Source of the DNA: an uncultured Clostridium sp.
Lineage (GTDB): Bacteria; Bacillota; Clostridia; Lachnospirales; Lachnospiraceae
Assembly (NCBI GenBank): GCA_946553025.1
Contig: CAMNRM010000005.1
Location: 1 to 64,000 of the forward strand
Length of the DNA: 64,000 nucleotides
Direction: 5' to 3'
Shown: piece after piece, positions 15,489 through 24,514 of the stretch
How the letters are laid out: every line of letters starts with the position of its first letter
How positions within the stretch are numbered: the first letter of the stretch is position 1
Notes under the pieces: generated by a model
What the model saw: the letters and a program-made list of their open reading frames with translations, nothing else
Told to the model about the DNA's origin: nothing
Databases searched by the model: none
Position numbers and translations under genes: made by a program

Positions 15489-16881
15489 AGGATTTTTTCT
15501 CCTCTGCCAAAACCTGCTCTTCCACCAGTCCCATCCTGCTCCATCTTCCGGTCTTGTACCAGCTGTAGGACATCAGGAAATTGACAATCCAGCCGACGGG
15601 GATCGCGTACCACACCGCCTGTATCCCAAAAACCGGCGCACAGAGGTTGGCAATCGTTACCCGGATGCCCAGGTTGACCAGATTGGCTACCATGTAGACC
15701 ATCACGTCCCCGGAACCTCTAAGCACACCGTCGGTTGTCGCCTTAAAGCCGATAAAGACAAAAAACCAGGCGATAAACATCAGATAAGCGTTTCCCGTGG
15801 CAAAGGCGTTCCCGCTCACATGCTCATTGATAAACATCCGCATAATGGAATCGTGGTAAATGCCCAAAACAGCACAGATCACTACGGCAAAGCCGATAAC
15901 AATAAGAAAACTGCTGCGAAGCCCCTGTTTTACCCTCTCGGGCTTTTTTGCCCCCAGATTCTGTGCGGTAAAGGTCGAAACCGCATTGCCCATGGCGATC
16001 ATCGGGACAATGCAGATAGATTCCACCCGGGTTCCCGCCGAGTACCCGGCGATTGCTTCCGTGCCAAAGAAATTCACCACGGACTGCACCAGAAGCATAC
16101 CGATGCTGACAATCGACTGCTGGATAATGGAGGGAATGGCAATCTTTGTCCCGCTAAAAAACATTTTCCAGTCAAAAAGCTTTACCTTTTCTCCTTCCGA
16201 AACCGGATATCCCCTAAGAATCAGCAGGAGAACGAGGAAGGACAGCACCGCTGAAAGCCCCTGGGCAATCACCGTGGCAATGGCTACCCCGGCAACCCCC
16301 AGCCTGCAATCCACCACCATCCAGATATCCAGAATAATATTCAAAACCGAAGAGCAAAACAAAAAAATCAGCGGAATATAGGATTTCCCCAGGGCGTTAA
16401 ATGTGGCGGTAATAACATTGTACATAAATAAAAAAGGGATGCCCACAAAGTAAATCTGGAGATATAAAACCGCGTCCGAAAACACGTCCTGCGGAGTTCT
16501 TAACAGCCACATCAGCAGCGGATTTAACGCAAAACCCAGGATTGCCAGACACACACTGATCAGCAAAAAGCTAATCAGCGCAGTGAATACCGAAGTTCTC
16601 ATTTTACCATATTCTTCCGCCCCGAGATACTGGCTGGTAAGCACCGAGGCACCGATTCCTCCGCCTATGGCAATCATAATAAAAACATTGGTAAACGCAT
16701 AAGAAGCCCCTACGGCCGCCAGAGCCTGCGTACCGATGAAGCGCCCCACAATAATCGTATCCACCGTGTTATAAAACTGCTGAAACAGGTTGCCGATAAT
16801 CATGGGCAGGGCAAAAACAAACAAAACCGCCCCCGGATTTTTCGTTACCATATAATTTTCTTTCATCAGTGATTTATCCAT
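15484..16881 (-). CDS. MATE-family multidrug/Na+ efflux transporter
   Basis: This 465-residue integral membrane protein has two related MatE halves and about 12 hydrophobic segments. It starts PGAVLFVFALPMIIGNLFQQ and includes FYNTVDTIIVGRFIGTQALA, the typical first-half signature of NorM/DinF-like exporters. Family members export cationic drugs or metabolites in exchange for Na+ or H+. The substrate cannot be told from sequence. It converges with the SDR gene, and the HicB-like gene is 107 bp upstream on the same strand. Confidence 0.9.
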   Translation of the reverse strand: MDKSLMKENYMVTKNPGAVLFVFALPMIIGNLFQQFYNTVDTIIVGRFIGTQALAAVGASYAFTNVFIMIAIGGGIGASVLTSQYLGAEEYGKMRTSVFTALISFLLISVCLAILGFALNPLLMWLLRTPQDVFSDAVLYLQIYFVGIPFLFMYNVITATFNALGKSYIPLIFLFCSSVLNIILDIWMVVDCRLGVAGVAIATVIAQGLSAVLSFLVLLLILRGYPVSEGEKVKLFDWKMFFSGTKIAIPSIIQQSIVSIGMLLVQSVVNFFGTEAIAGYSAGTRVESICIVPMIAMGNAVSTFTAQNLGAKKPERVKQGLRSSFLIVIGFAVVICAVLGIYHDSIMRMFINEHVSGNAFATGNAYLMFIAWFFVFIGFKATTDGVLRGSGDVMVYMVANLVNLGIRVTIANLCAPVFGIQAVWYAIPVGWIVNFLMSYSWYKTGRWSRMGLVEEQVLAEEKKSF

Positions 16882-16988
16882 GTTTCACACACTTTCTTTA
16901 TCGATTCATGCTGTATGCACATCTTTTCACCCATTACATTTCCTGCAACAGACCCTTATCCAGTCAAACTTCTGCCGCAAAATCTTCA

Positions 16989-17264
16989 TCAATCATAGCC
17001 CGGCACAAGCTGTACCGTCATCGTAAGGTACTTGACTACACTTCCTTCATCCAGTTTTAAATCCTCTTCATGGCTTAATTCGGGCAGATCAAGGCCCTCC
17101 TCCATCTCCACAAGAATCCAGTCGGTTGCCGCTTCCCTGGCCCGATCCGCGGTATCCTCCAGATCGGTTCCTTCGGCCACACAGCCTTCAAGATCCGGAA
17201 AATATGCTCTATAGCCGCTGCTGTCTTCCTTCTTTGTAAATACTGCCGGATACACGATTTTCAT
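16989..17264 (-). CDS. HicB-like antitoxin-fold protein, solitary
   Basis: This 91-residue protein shows the HicB partial RNase-H fold: KIVYPAVFTKKEDSSGYRAY, FPDLEGCVAEGTDLEDTADR and AREAATDWI. HicB antitoxins neutralise the HicA RNase, but no HicA-like frame (about 60 residues, GSHH/H-x-F motif) is next to it. A C-terminal DNA-binding domain is also absent. It is therefore an orphan, common in Clostridia, and its role is unknown. The start at 17264 has AAAGGAGAG upstream. Confidence 0.75.
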   Translation of the reverse strand: MKIVYPAVFTKKEDSSGYRAYFPDLEGCVAEGTDLEDTADRAREAATDWILVEMEEGLDLPELSHEEDLKLDEGSVVKYLTMTVQLVPGYD

Positions 17265-17341
17265 TGCAATTTTCTCTCCTTTTTTCTCTGCCTTTTCTTA
17301 TTTTCCATATTTTCCCATATTTTATATTTCTCCACAGCTTT

Positions 17342-20173
17342 TCACTGCTGCAATCCCTTTTTCCTCTTCTTCTTTCCGGAAACCGGCTGTTCCTGCTCCC
17401 TTACTTTTTCCAGATAGGCAGACGTTTCTTCGTTCACATTTGCAAACAAAAGATTGGTCTTTTTCGGAACATGTTCTAAATATTCTTCCCGGATCGTCTG
17501 GTTCGTCGCCTCGATTTCTTCTTTTAATTCCTTTGCCGACAGCCGCAGTCCGCCCTGCCCTAAGATAATCACCTGTTCCAGGCCGTCGGATGTAGCCACC
17601 CTGACCCGGTGCTTCTTTCCCAGTTCATGCACGGTCTTTTCGATATACTGATCCGCGGTTTCGGCCTCCTTGGTATACACGACGTAAATATTGTGGTATT
17701 TCTGCACCTCACAGACATGACCTTCCACCTTGTAGGCGTCAAAAACCAAAATCACATGGCAGGCTTTAAATCCCTGATAATTGCATAAGATATCCATCAG
17801 CCGCACCCTGGCACCGTCCATGCTGACCTTTGACAAGTCCTTTAATTCTTCCCAGGAAAAAATAATATTATAGCCGTCCACCAGGAGATATTCCTCCATC
17901 GGCTCCGGTTTTTCCCAGGTTCTCTCCCTGATCACAGGGTTTCCCAAAGACGCTCTTCCTATTCTTTTCCTTTCGGACAATGCCTTTTCGCGCTTGCTCT
18001 TCCCAAAGGTTCTGCGGAAAATTTCCTCCAGTTCCTTATCGCTTTCCAGGGAACCGGAGTATTCCTTCACCCCTTTTGCCGTTTTTTTTTCATTCCCTGC
18101 CGCCCCAAAAGCACCGGAAGTTGTCATCCGCCCCGATTCCCGGCCCAGATCACCGGTCCATCCCGGTTCTTCTTTATCCGCCTGCTGCTCTTCCTGCCCC
18201 TCTTCCGTTTTCAGACCGCTTTCCAGATGCATATAGTTTTCCACTTCATACCAGGGAACCACAAAACCGGCACCGTGGGAGCAGAACACCGAACCGGAAG
18301 GGTTGTCCAAATCGCTTTCGTCATCATAGGCGGCGGCTTCGATAACCTCTTCGGCATTATGACAGGGTTCATAGCCCTGCATTGTACAAAATAATCTTCC
18401 CCTGCCCTTTGCGTAGGCCGCCACCTGGGTCTGGTAATTCTGCATCTTCGCTACGGGGGCAGATCCGGTTAAAACAGCGCTGTCCCCGTCGATCTGCGGC
18501 GGGTCAAAGCTTCCGTTCATCTTCTGCACATCCGTCATTGCCCGGCCAATCAAATCTGCCGGAAGTTCCAGGCGGAAATGATAATAGGGTTCCAGCAAAA
18601 GGCTTCTTGCTTTTTTCAGCCCCTGACGCACAGCCCGGTAAGTTGCCTGGCGGAAATCCCCGCCCTCGGTATGTTTGATATGGGCACGCCCGGCCACCAG
18701 CGTTATCCGCACATCGGTGAGCGGCGCTCCGGTTAAAACCCCCAGATGTTCCTTTTCCTCCAGATGGGTTAAAATTAACCTCTGCCAGTTCCGGTCAAGA
18801 AGATCCTCACTGCAGGCGGATTCTGCGAAAATCCCGCTTCCCCGCTCCCCGGGCGACAATAAGAGATGAACCTCGGCATAGTGGCGAAGGGGTTCAAAAT
18901 GCCCCACCCCCTCCACCGGAGCTTCTATGGTTTCCTTATAGACAATATTTCCTGTGCCAAAACTTACCTCGATGCCAAACCTTTCCTGAATCATCTGCCG
19001 CAGCACATCCGTCTGAACCTCGCCCATGAGCTGGACATGAATTTCATTCAGCTTTTCCCTCCAGACAATGTGAAGCAGAGGTTCTTCCTCCTCCAAAAGC
19101 CGCAGCTTTCCAAGCACCGTGTGCACATCGCACTCTTCGGGAAATTCCACCCGGTAAGAAAGCACCGGCTCCAGCACCGGAAGCCAAAGCCCCGCATCCT
19201 TTCCCAGCCCTTCCCCGGCACAGGTTTTTGTAAGCCCCGTCACCGCACAGACCGTCCCCGCCTCTGCCTCTCCCTGCGCTTCATACTTTATCCCGGAATA
19301 GATGCGGATCTGGTTCACCTTTTCCTCCCAGCCTTCTCCGTCTTTTTCCCCGGACAAGACATCCTTGACCTTAAGCCGCCCCCCAGTAAGCTTCATCCAG
19401 GTCAGGCGGTTTCCCTGTTCATCCCGGGAAATCTTAAACACCCGTGCGCCAAAATCCTTTGCCCCGGTTGGATAATCCGGCATCTTTCCATAAGTACTTA
19501 TCCCGCCGAGAAGTTCCTCCACCCCTTCCAGCTTCAGCGCAGAACCAAAATAGCAGGGAAATAGCTTTCTCTCCCGGATAAGCGCCTGGATTTCCTCCTT
19601 CCGGATCTTCCCGGTTTCCAGATACCGTTCTAAAATTTCCTCATCGCACATTGCCAGATTCTCAAAAAAGGCCGATTCCTCCCCGGTGGCCGAAAAATCC
19701 ACACAGCGGCTGTCCAGGCGTTTTTGCAGTTCCTCAAGGATTCTCTCCCGATCGGTTCCCGGCTGATCCATCTTATTGATGAATAAAAATACAGGGATGG
19801 AGTAGCGGGCCAGAAGATTCCAGAGGGTAAGGCTGTGCCCCTGGACACCGTCTGCGCCGCTGATCACCAGAACCGCATAATCCAAAACCTGCAAAGTTCT
19901 CTCCATCTCCGCCGAAAAATCCACATGCCCCGGCGTATCTAAAAGGGTGAGTTCACATTCATCAAACTGCAGCACTGCCTGTTTAGAAAAAATTGTAATT
20001 CCCCGGGCACGTTCCATAGCATAATTATCCAGGAACGTATTTTTATAATCCACACGCCCCAGATTCCGGATACTGCCGCTTACATAGAGCATCCCCTCGG
20101 ACAGGGTAGTCTTTCCGGCATCTACATGGGCAAGCAGACCAATGGTAAGTTTTTTCATTCTATGTTTTCTCAT
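17342..20173 (-). CDS. TetM-like ribosomal GTPase fused to a Rae1/YacP-like NYN nuclease
   Basis: A 943-residue fusion. Residues 7-650 are an EF-G/TetM-type translational GTPase: G1 AHVDAGKT (15-22), switch region ERARGIT (54-60), G3 DTPGH (79-83), G4 NKMD (133-136), then domains II-V typical of ribosomal protection proteins. Residues 650-760 are a charged linker. Residues 762-920 are an NYN/PIN domain of the YacP/Rae1 family: YLLVDGYNII, LVFDAY, YTKEAETADQYIE, VATSDGLEQ and RLSAKEL, with acidic active-site residues Asp766, Asp812, Asp841 and Asp863. Rae1 cuts mRNA in the ribosomal A site, where TetM-like GTPases also bind. The fusion may be a self-targeted A-site nuclease. Tetracycline resistance is possible but not implied. 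The start is either Met1 or Met6, as neither has an ideal ribosome site. Confidence 0.85.
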   Translation of the reverse strand: MRKHRMKKLTIGLLAHVDAGKTTLSEGMLYVSGSIRNLGRVDYKNTFLDNYAMERARGITIFSKQAVLQFDECELTLLDTPGHVDFSAEMERTLQVLDYAVLVISGADGVQGHSLTLWNLLARYSIPVFLFINKMDQPGTDRERILEELQKRLDSRCVDFSATGEESAFFENLAMCDEEILERYLETGKIRKEEIQALIRERKLFPCYFGSALKLEGVEELLGGISTYGKMPDYPTGAKDFGARVFKISRDEQGNRLTWMKLTGGRLKVKDVLSGEKDGEGWEEKVNQIRIYSGIKYEAQGEAEAGTVCAVTGLTKTCAGEGLGKDAGLWLPVLEPVLSYRVEFPEECDVHTVLGKLRLLEEEEPLLHIVWREKLNEIHVQLMGEVQTDVLRQMIQERFGIEVSFGTGNIVYKETIEAPVEGVGHFEPLRHYAEVHLLLSPGERGSGIFAESACSEDLLDRNWQRLILTHLEEKEHLGVLTGAPLTDVRITLVAGRAHIKHTEGGDFRQATYRAVRQGLKKARSLLLEPYYHFRLELPADLIGRAMTDVQKMNGSFDPPQIDGDSAVLTGSAPVAKMQNYQTQVAAYAKGRGRLFCTMQGYEPCHNAEEVIEAAAYDDESDLDNPSGSVFCSHGAGFVVPWYEVENYMHLESGLKTEEGQEEQQADKEEPGWTGDLGRESGRMTTSGAFGAAGNEKKTAKGVKEYSGSLESDKELEEIFRRTFGKSKREKALSERKRIGRASLGNPVIRERTWEKPEPMEEYLLVDGYNIIFSWEELKDLSKVSMDGARVRLMDILCNYQGFKACHVILVFDAYKVEGHVCEVQKYHNIYVVYTKEAETADQYIEKTVHELGKKHRVRVATSDGLEQVIILGQGGLRLSAKELKEEIEATNQTIREEYLEHVPKKTNLLFANVNEETSAYLEKVREQEQPVSGKKKRKKGLQQ

Positions 20174-20512
20174 TTCCTAAATTATTTCAGTATCATCTTA
20201 TGATAGAAGCGTCAAAAGGTCTTTTGCCGCTTCTTATGATACAGATTGCTCCGCACTTCGTGCTCCCGCAATCCTAAAAACATTCAAAATCCGCCCTGTC
20301 GGGCTGCTTTTTCATGTTTTTGGCGGGTCCCAAGGTCAAAAATTCTCCTGAAAGCAAGCTTTCGTCGAATTTTCGACCTTTTGACCCTGGTATCATCTTA
20401 TCACCTTTGTATTCCCGGCGCAAGCAATATGGCTTAATCCTGACATCAATTATCCTGGCATCATTACTGTTCATCCGTTCACAGAAGCCGCTGAAATTTT
20501 GCAGAAAACCAT
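20174..20512. repeat. Gene-free stretch with nested inverted repeats
   Basis: A near-perfect 13-bp inverted repeat (20206-20218 with 20221-20233) is embedded in longer arms. A second structure spans about 20325-20395: GGTCAAAAATTC and GAATTTTCGACCTTTTGACC flank GAAAGC-AA-GCTTTC. The dispersed TTACTGTTCAT..GTTCACAG core lies at 20463-20484. No coding potential was accepted. An 84-codon frame here is explained by the repeats. Confidence 0.5.
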
Positions 20513-21961
20513 TTACCCGCATCGCCATCCCGGATAATACTTATTCTTCAGGCGCTTTCCTTCTCCTTTCGCCCACCCGAAAGGAAAACCGCCTTCTAAG
20601 CAGACAAGGCACCACCCCCGGATCTCTTCCTCATCATCTTCTAAGACAATCGTTTCCCCCTTCCGATAGCGCAGCACCCGCAAATCTTCGCAGGAAAGCG
20701 TAATCGACGGAGAAAAATCATCTGCCCGCAGAGTCATGGCGAGAGCCTGTCCGGGTTCAAAACGCCCGTGGTTTAACTTTCCAAGCAGCAGCCCCGTGCG
20801 AAGATAGCGAAGGTTCGCCCATGAAGGAAAATCCTCAGGCAGATAATACACCTTATCCTGGAGCACCCGGATTCCTGACGCTTCAACCGCAAAAGGAAGC
20901 TTCTTTAAAAACAGACGGAAATCTTCGGGAAGGTTTTTCAGATCGCCTGCCTTTGGGTTTTTTAAAGCATTGCGATTGAAGTTCAAATTACTTTTGTCCC
21001 CATACTCCCCCTTCGCCTTCTGACCGCCTGCATGATCGCCTGCATCTTCCTCCACCTTTCTTTCCCGTTTCCGAAGGAGTGCGATAAAATGCCCTTCCCC
21101 GCGTATCTTATGCGGAAAAAGACGGAGAACACCCGAAAGTCCAAAACCATCCGACGCACCGGGAAACAGTGAAAGGGGCACAAGTTCCATCTCCGGCGCA
21201 TCGGCAAGAACGGACGCAATAACATCCTCATCTTCTGCTTTTGAAAATGTACAGGTAGAATACAGCAAAAAACCGCCGGGCTTTAACATCCTCACCGCCT
21301 GCCCGACAATCTCTTTCTGAATGGGCTGATAATAAGCCGGGCCACGTTCCTTCCAGTCCTTTACCATCGCCGGTTCCCTGAAAAACATCCCCTCACCGGA
21401 ACACGGCGCATCCACAAGAATCTTATCAAAAAATTCCGGCAGGGCCTCCGCAAGCCTTCCCGGAGATTCACTGGAAACACAGATATTGGGAATGCCGAAA
21501 AGTTCCAGGTTTTTTAACAATGCCATGGCGCGGGAATTGCTGATATCATTGGCAAACAGCAGTCCCTCCCCTTTTAACTTCACCCCAAGTTCCGTCGCCT
21601 TGCCGCCGGGAGCTGCGCATAAATCCAGCACCCGATCCCCGGGGCTGACCGGAAGAAGGCTTGCCGGAGTCATCGCACTGGCTTCCTGGAGATAATAAAG
21701 ACCTGCGGCATAATCCGGATCTTTTGCTGCTTCCCAGCCTTCCTCGTAGAAAAATCCATTAGAAATCCATGGAACCGGCGTCAGCTTCTGACGGCAGCGC
21801 TGTATAAATGCCTGCGGGGAAAGTTTGGCATCATTGACCCGAAGGGCATGACTCCTTTCTTTCTTAAACGAATCCAGATACTCCGTAAATTCCTCGTGTC
21901 CCAGAAGTTCTTCCATCTCCCGCAAAAACTCCAGCGGCAAAAATCCGGTATTACTCTCCAT
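20513..21961 (-). CDS. rsmF: rRNA cytosine-C5 methyltransferase, RsmF/NSUN type
   Basis: This 482-residue SAM-dependent enzyme methylates a cytosine of 16S rRNA. Residues 1-110 are the N-terminal RNA-binding part. The Rossmann core has VLDLCAAPGGKATEL (motif I), the catalytic motifs DAPCSGEGMF and LLYSTCTFSKAEDE with the two conserved cysteines, and EGHFIALLRK. The C-terminal 150 residues form the PUA-like extension of RsmF/YebU-type proteins. The ATG at 21961 follows GGAGGG and overlaps the stop of the upstream NagZ-like gene by 11 bp, so the two are coupled. The exact target nucleotide is unknown. Confidence 0.88.
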   Translation of the reverse strand: MESNTGFLPLEFLREMEELLGHEEFTEYLDSFKKERSHALRVNDAKLSPQAFIQRCRQKLTPVPWISNGFFYEEGWEAAKDPDYAAGLYYLQEASAMTPASLLPVSPGDRVLDLCAAPGGKATELGVKLKGEGLLFANDISNSRAMALLKNLELFGIPNICVSSESPGRLAEALPEFFDKILVDAPCSGEGMFFREPAMVKDWKERGPAYYQPIQKEIVGQAVRMLKPGGFLLYSTCTFSKAEDEDVIASVLADAPEMELVPLSLFPGASDGFGLSGVLRLFPHKIRGEGHFIALLRKRERKVEEDAGDHAGGQKAKGEYGDKSNLNFNRNALKNPKAGDLKNLPEDFRLFLKKLPFAVEASGIRVLQDKVYYLPEDFPSWANLRYLRTGLLLGKLNHGRFEPGQALAMTLRADDFSPSITLSCEDLRVLRYRKGETIVLEDDEEEIRGWCLVCLEGGFPFGWAKGEGKRLKNKYYPGWRCG

Positions 21962-23534
21962 CCGTTTCACCCTCCCCTATATTCGCTGCTTCTTCACCCT
22001 CCCCTATATTCGCTGCTTCCTCCCCCTCCCTTATAACCGCTGCTTCCGGTTTCGGGTTTTCTGCTGCCTGCTCCTTCAGCCATAATTTCTGCCGGATAAT
22101 CCGCTGCAGGGACTGATCAATCCTCTCCCTGGACAGCCTTCCCTCATTTACAGCCTTAAGCACGCCCTGGTAAGCAAGTTCAAAATCCTCCGGCAAAAGC
22201 AGGATATCCGCCCCGGCTTCTAACGCCCGCACTGCTGCTTCATCCGAAGAATATTCATCGATAACCGCTTTCATGGCAAGGGCGTCGGTAATAATGATTC
22301 CCTTATAGCCCAACTCCTCCCGCAGAAGAACCGTCATGATATAAGACGATAGCGACGCCGGTGTATCATCCCCTATCACCTTGGGCAGAGAAATGTGCCC
22401 CACCATAATCATCGGGATATCCCGCGAAATCCCATCTATAAAAGGAAGAAGTTCACACGCCTTTAACTCCTCAAGTGTCTTATCCGTATAGGAATAACCC
22501 TTGTGTGTATCCCCTGCCGTGGCACCGTGTCCCGGAAAATGCTTGTAGCTGCCCAAAATTCCTTTGCTCTGTAATCCTTCGGCAAATGCTGCCGTCATCG
22601 CCGTTACCAGTTTTGGGTCTGCACCGAACGACCGCTTCTTTACCACGGTGTTTTCAGGATTGCTCAAGACATCGGCTACCGGGGCAAAATCCACGTTAAA
22701 TCCCAGTTCCGAAAGATAGCCGCCGATAAATTCGCCCTTCTGGTACGCTTCCTCCGGACGATTTCGCGCACCGATATCCGCCATATCCTCCCCCCGTGGG
22801 ATAGCCAGCGCTTCCGTTCCGCCCACCGAAGTCACTTTTCCGCCCTCTTCGTCCACACATAAAAATGCCGGAAGTCCCATCCGTGAAAGGCTGATCTCCT
22901 GGAAATCCGAAAGCATGGTCTGCACCTGTTCCTTTGATTCCAGATTCTGGCGCATATAGATGAGTCCGCCCACCGGCCGACGGTCAAATGCCTCCCGGGT
23001 CATCTCCCCCGCGGCCATAACCCGATTCACGCCGCTGACCAGCGTTTCCGGGTAAAGGATGAAAAGCTGGGCAATCTTATCCTCCAGCGTCATATTGTCC
23101 AAAATGGTCTGCACTTCATTATCCAGGAGAGGGTCGGATTCCGGGGAGTCTGAAGTTTTTGAGGAGCCGGGATCTTTTGGGGACTCCGATGCTTTTAGAG
23201 ATTCTGGATCTTTGGAGGATTCAGAAGAAACTCTTTCTTCGGCTGCTTCCGGAGAAGAACCTTCTTTAGAACTTTCTTTGGCGCTTTCTTCACTGTTTTT
23301 TTCTGTATTTTCTGACAAATTAGGTGATTCAGGTTCCTCCGAAGAAGAATTCACTTTCGTTTCCCCAACATCTTCTGAAAAAGTCTGATCTTCGACTGTA
23401 TTTTTATCTGTTTCAATTCTTTCGTTTGCCGACGTTAAATCCGGATTCTGGCTCTTTGCATAAAAAAGACTGCATCCGCTTAATACAGCCGCTATGCATC
23501 CGGCAAATACAAGTAAACGATATTTATTTTTCAT
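21951..23534 (-). CDS. nagZ: NagZ-type beta-N-acetylhexosaminidase lipoprotein (GH3)
   Basis: This 527-residue glycoside hydrolase family 3 protein removes GlcNAc from peptidoglycan fragments. A lipobox (VLSGC) follows the N-terminal hydrophobic segment, so it is anchored outside the membrane. Residues 30-140 are a Ser/Glu/Pro-rich linker. The catalytic domain starts at DNMTLEDKIAQLFI and carries VDEEGGKV, NVDFAPVADV, KHFPGHGATAGDTH (the His-Asp acid/base loop) and the nucleophile region IITDALAM. The C-terminus has two copies of EEAANIGEG from a 33-bp duplication. The ATG at 23534 is preferred to 23546 because MKNKYRLLVF is a standard signal start with GGTGGA upstream. Confidence 0.88.
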   Translation of the reverse strand: MKNKYRLLVFAGCIAAVLSGCSLFYAKSQNPDLTSANERIETDKNTVEDQTFSEDVGETKVNSSSEEPESPNLSENTEKNSEESAKESSKEGSSPEAAEERVSSESSKDPESLKASESPKDPGSSKTSDSPESDPLLDNEVQTILDNMTLEDKIAQLFILYPETLVSGVNRVMAAGEMTREAFDRRPVGGLIYMRQNLESKEQVQTMLSDFQEISLSRMGLPAFLCVDEEGGKVTSVGGTEALAIPRGEDMADIGARNRPEEAYQKGEFIGGYLSELGFNVDFAPVADVLSNPENTVVKKRSFGADPKLVTAMTAAFAEGLQSKGILGSYKHFPGHGATAGDTHKGYSYTDKTLEELKACELLPFIDGISRDIPMIMVGHISLPKVIGDDTPASLSSYIMTVLLREELGYKGIIITDALAMKAVIDEYSSDEAAVRALEAGADILLLPEDFELAYQGVLKAVNEGRLSRERIDQSLQRIIRQKLWLKEQAAENPKPEAAVIREGEEAANIGEGEEAANIGEGETDGE

Positions 23535-23740
23535 CGCATCCACCATCCTATTTTTTTATTTCTGCCGTTTATGGGCATGTTTGAATATTTATTCCAGCTA
23601 TCTTCCAGCTACATTCCTTCTATCTATGTTTCCTATTATATTTTTTACTATATTTCTGCTACGTTCCTGCTATTCCAGGCACACTCTAAAGTATACTACA
23701 CAAGGCGCATAAATGACAAGAGTTACGTTACATCTGCGTT

Positions 23741-23850
23741 GCCATTCACTTATTTACATTACTGTTTACTTATTCATGTTGCTGTTCACCTATTCATGTT
23801 GCTGTTCACCTATTCACGTTGCTGTTCACCTATTCACGTTGCTGTCCACA
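23741..23850. repeat. 20-bp tandem repeat array
   Basis: About five units of GCTGTTCACCTATTCACGTT begin at 23741, 23761, 23781, 23801 and 23821, with a decayed sixth. The last two full units are identical and the first ones differ at several bases. The motif GTTGCTGTTCAC is shared with the dispersed palindromes, suggesting the array grew from one of them. There are no spacers, so it is not a CRISPR. Confidence 0.75.
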
Positions 23851-24091
23851 TGCATTCACTGTAACTGGCAAAATTCATATTAAAAAAGGATTGAAGAACA
23901 TCATATTTTGTGTTATTTTTGTTACAAGAAATGAAGAATTTTCCATTTTATCCATTTTTTGTAACGTTTTTACTTATAATCCCGGATGAAACTGACGATT
24001 TTATAATTAATAATCTCGTTTTAAAGCATGAATATTCAGAAAACATTGTATAAATTAAGAAAATTTAAACAATAGCCAGATGAGCACAGGT

Positions 24092-24358
24092 TGAGTGTAA
24101 CATAATATAGAATTGTGTTACACTCAGCAGGAATGGACAAATGATAAAAACATTGCATTTTACAGGGTTTTCTGCCGATTTGGCTAGAGATTTACAGATA
24201 AGATTTTTAATTGTTTATAATTGTCTATTTTAGGTGTTCATTTGTTCTTTTTACTGCTTTTTTCCTTGGTTTTCCTGAAAAAACCTTGAACAAAAACAGA
24301 AAGGGGTTATATTTCCTGAAAAATTTGAGTGTAACACAATTCTATATTATGTTACACT
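24092..24358. repeat. 267-bp segment bounded by 33-bp inverted repeats
   Basis: A 33-bp sequence beginning GAGTGTAACATAATATAG (24093-24125) is itself a hairpin (11-bp arms 24092-24102 with 24116-24126). Its reverse complement recurs at 24327-24358 with no mismatch over 32 bp. The 200 bp between are AT-rich and non-coding. It has the form of a small MITE-like element or a paired regulatory site. The surrounding gene-free stretch (23547-24514) shows nothing else. Confidence 0.6.
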
Positions 24359-24514
24359 GGGCCAACCGTTTTTTATGATTTTTTAACTTTATGTAAACTA
24401 TCTCTGTAAAAAGCACAGTGATTATGACTGCATACAGTTTTAAACTTTATACAATTACATGCATAAATACACTTCAAATACCGATTACATACGCTTACAA
24501 AAAGGAGAGGCGAC

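Noticed and set aside
17342-20173. Tetracycline resistance gene tet(M)-type as a firm call
   Set aside because: Overall fold fits, but the NYN fusion and divergence make housekeeping or stress function equally likely.
20274-20528. 84-codon minus-strand frame between the GTPase and methylase genes
   Set aside because: It runs through inverted repeats and the dispersed palindrome, and has no ribosome site or domain.
23741-23850. Tandem array as a CRISPR
   Set aside because: Units are 20 bp, directly joined and without spacers.
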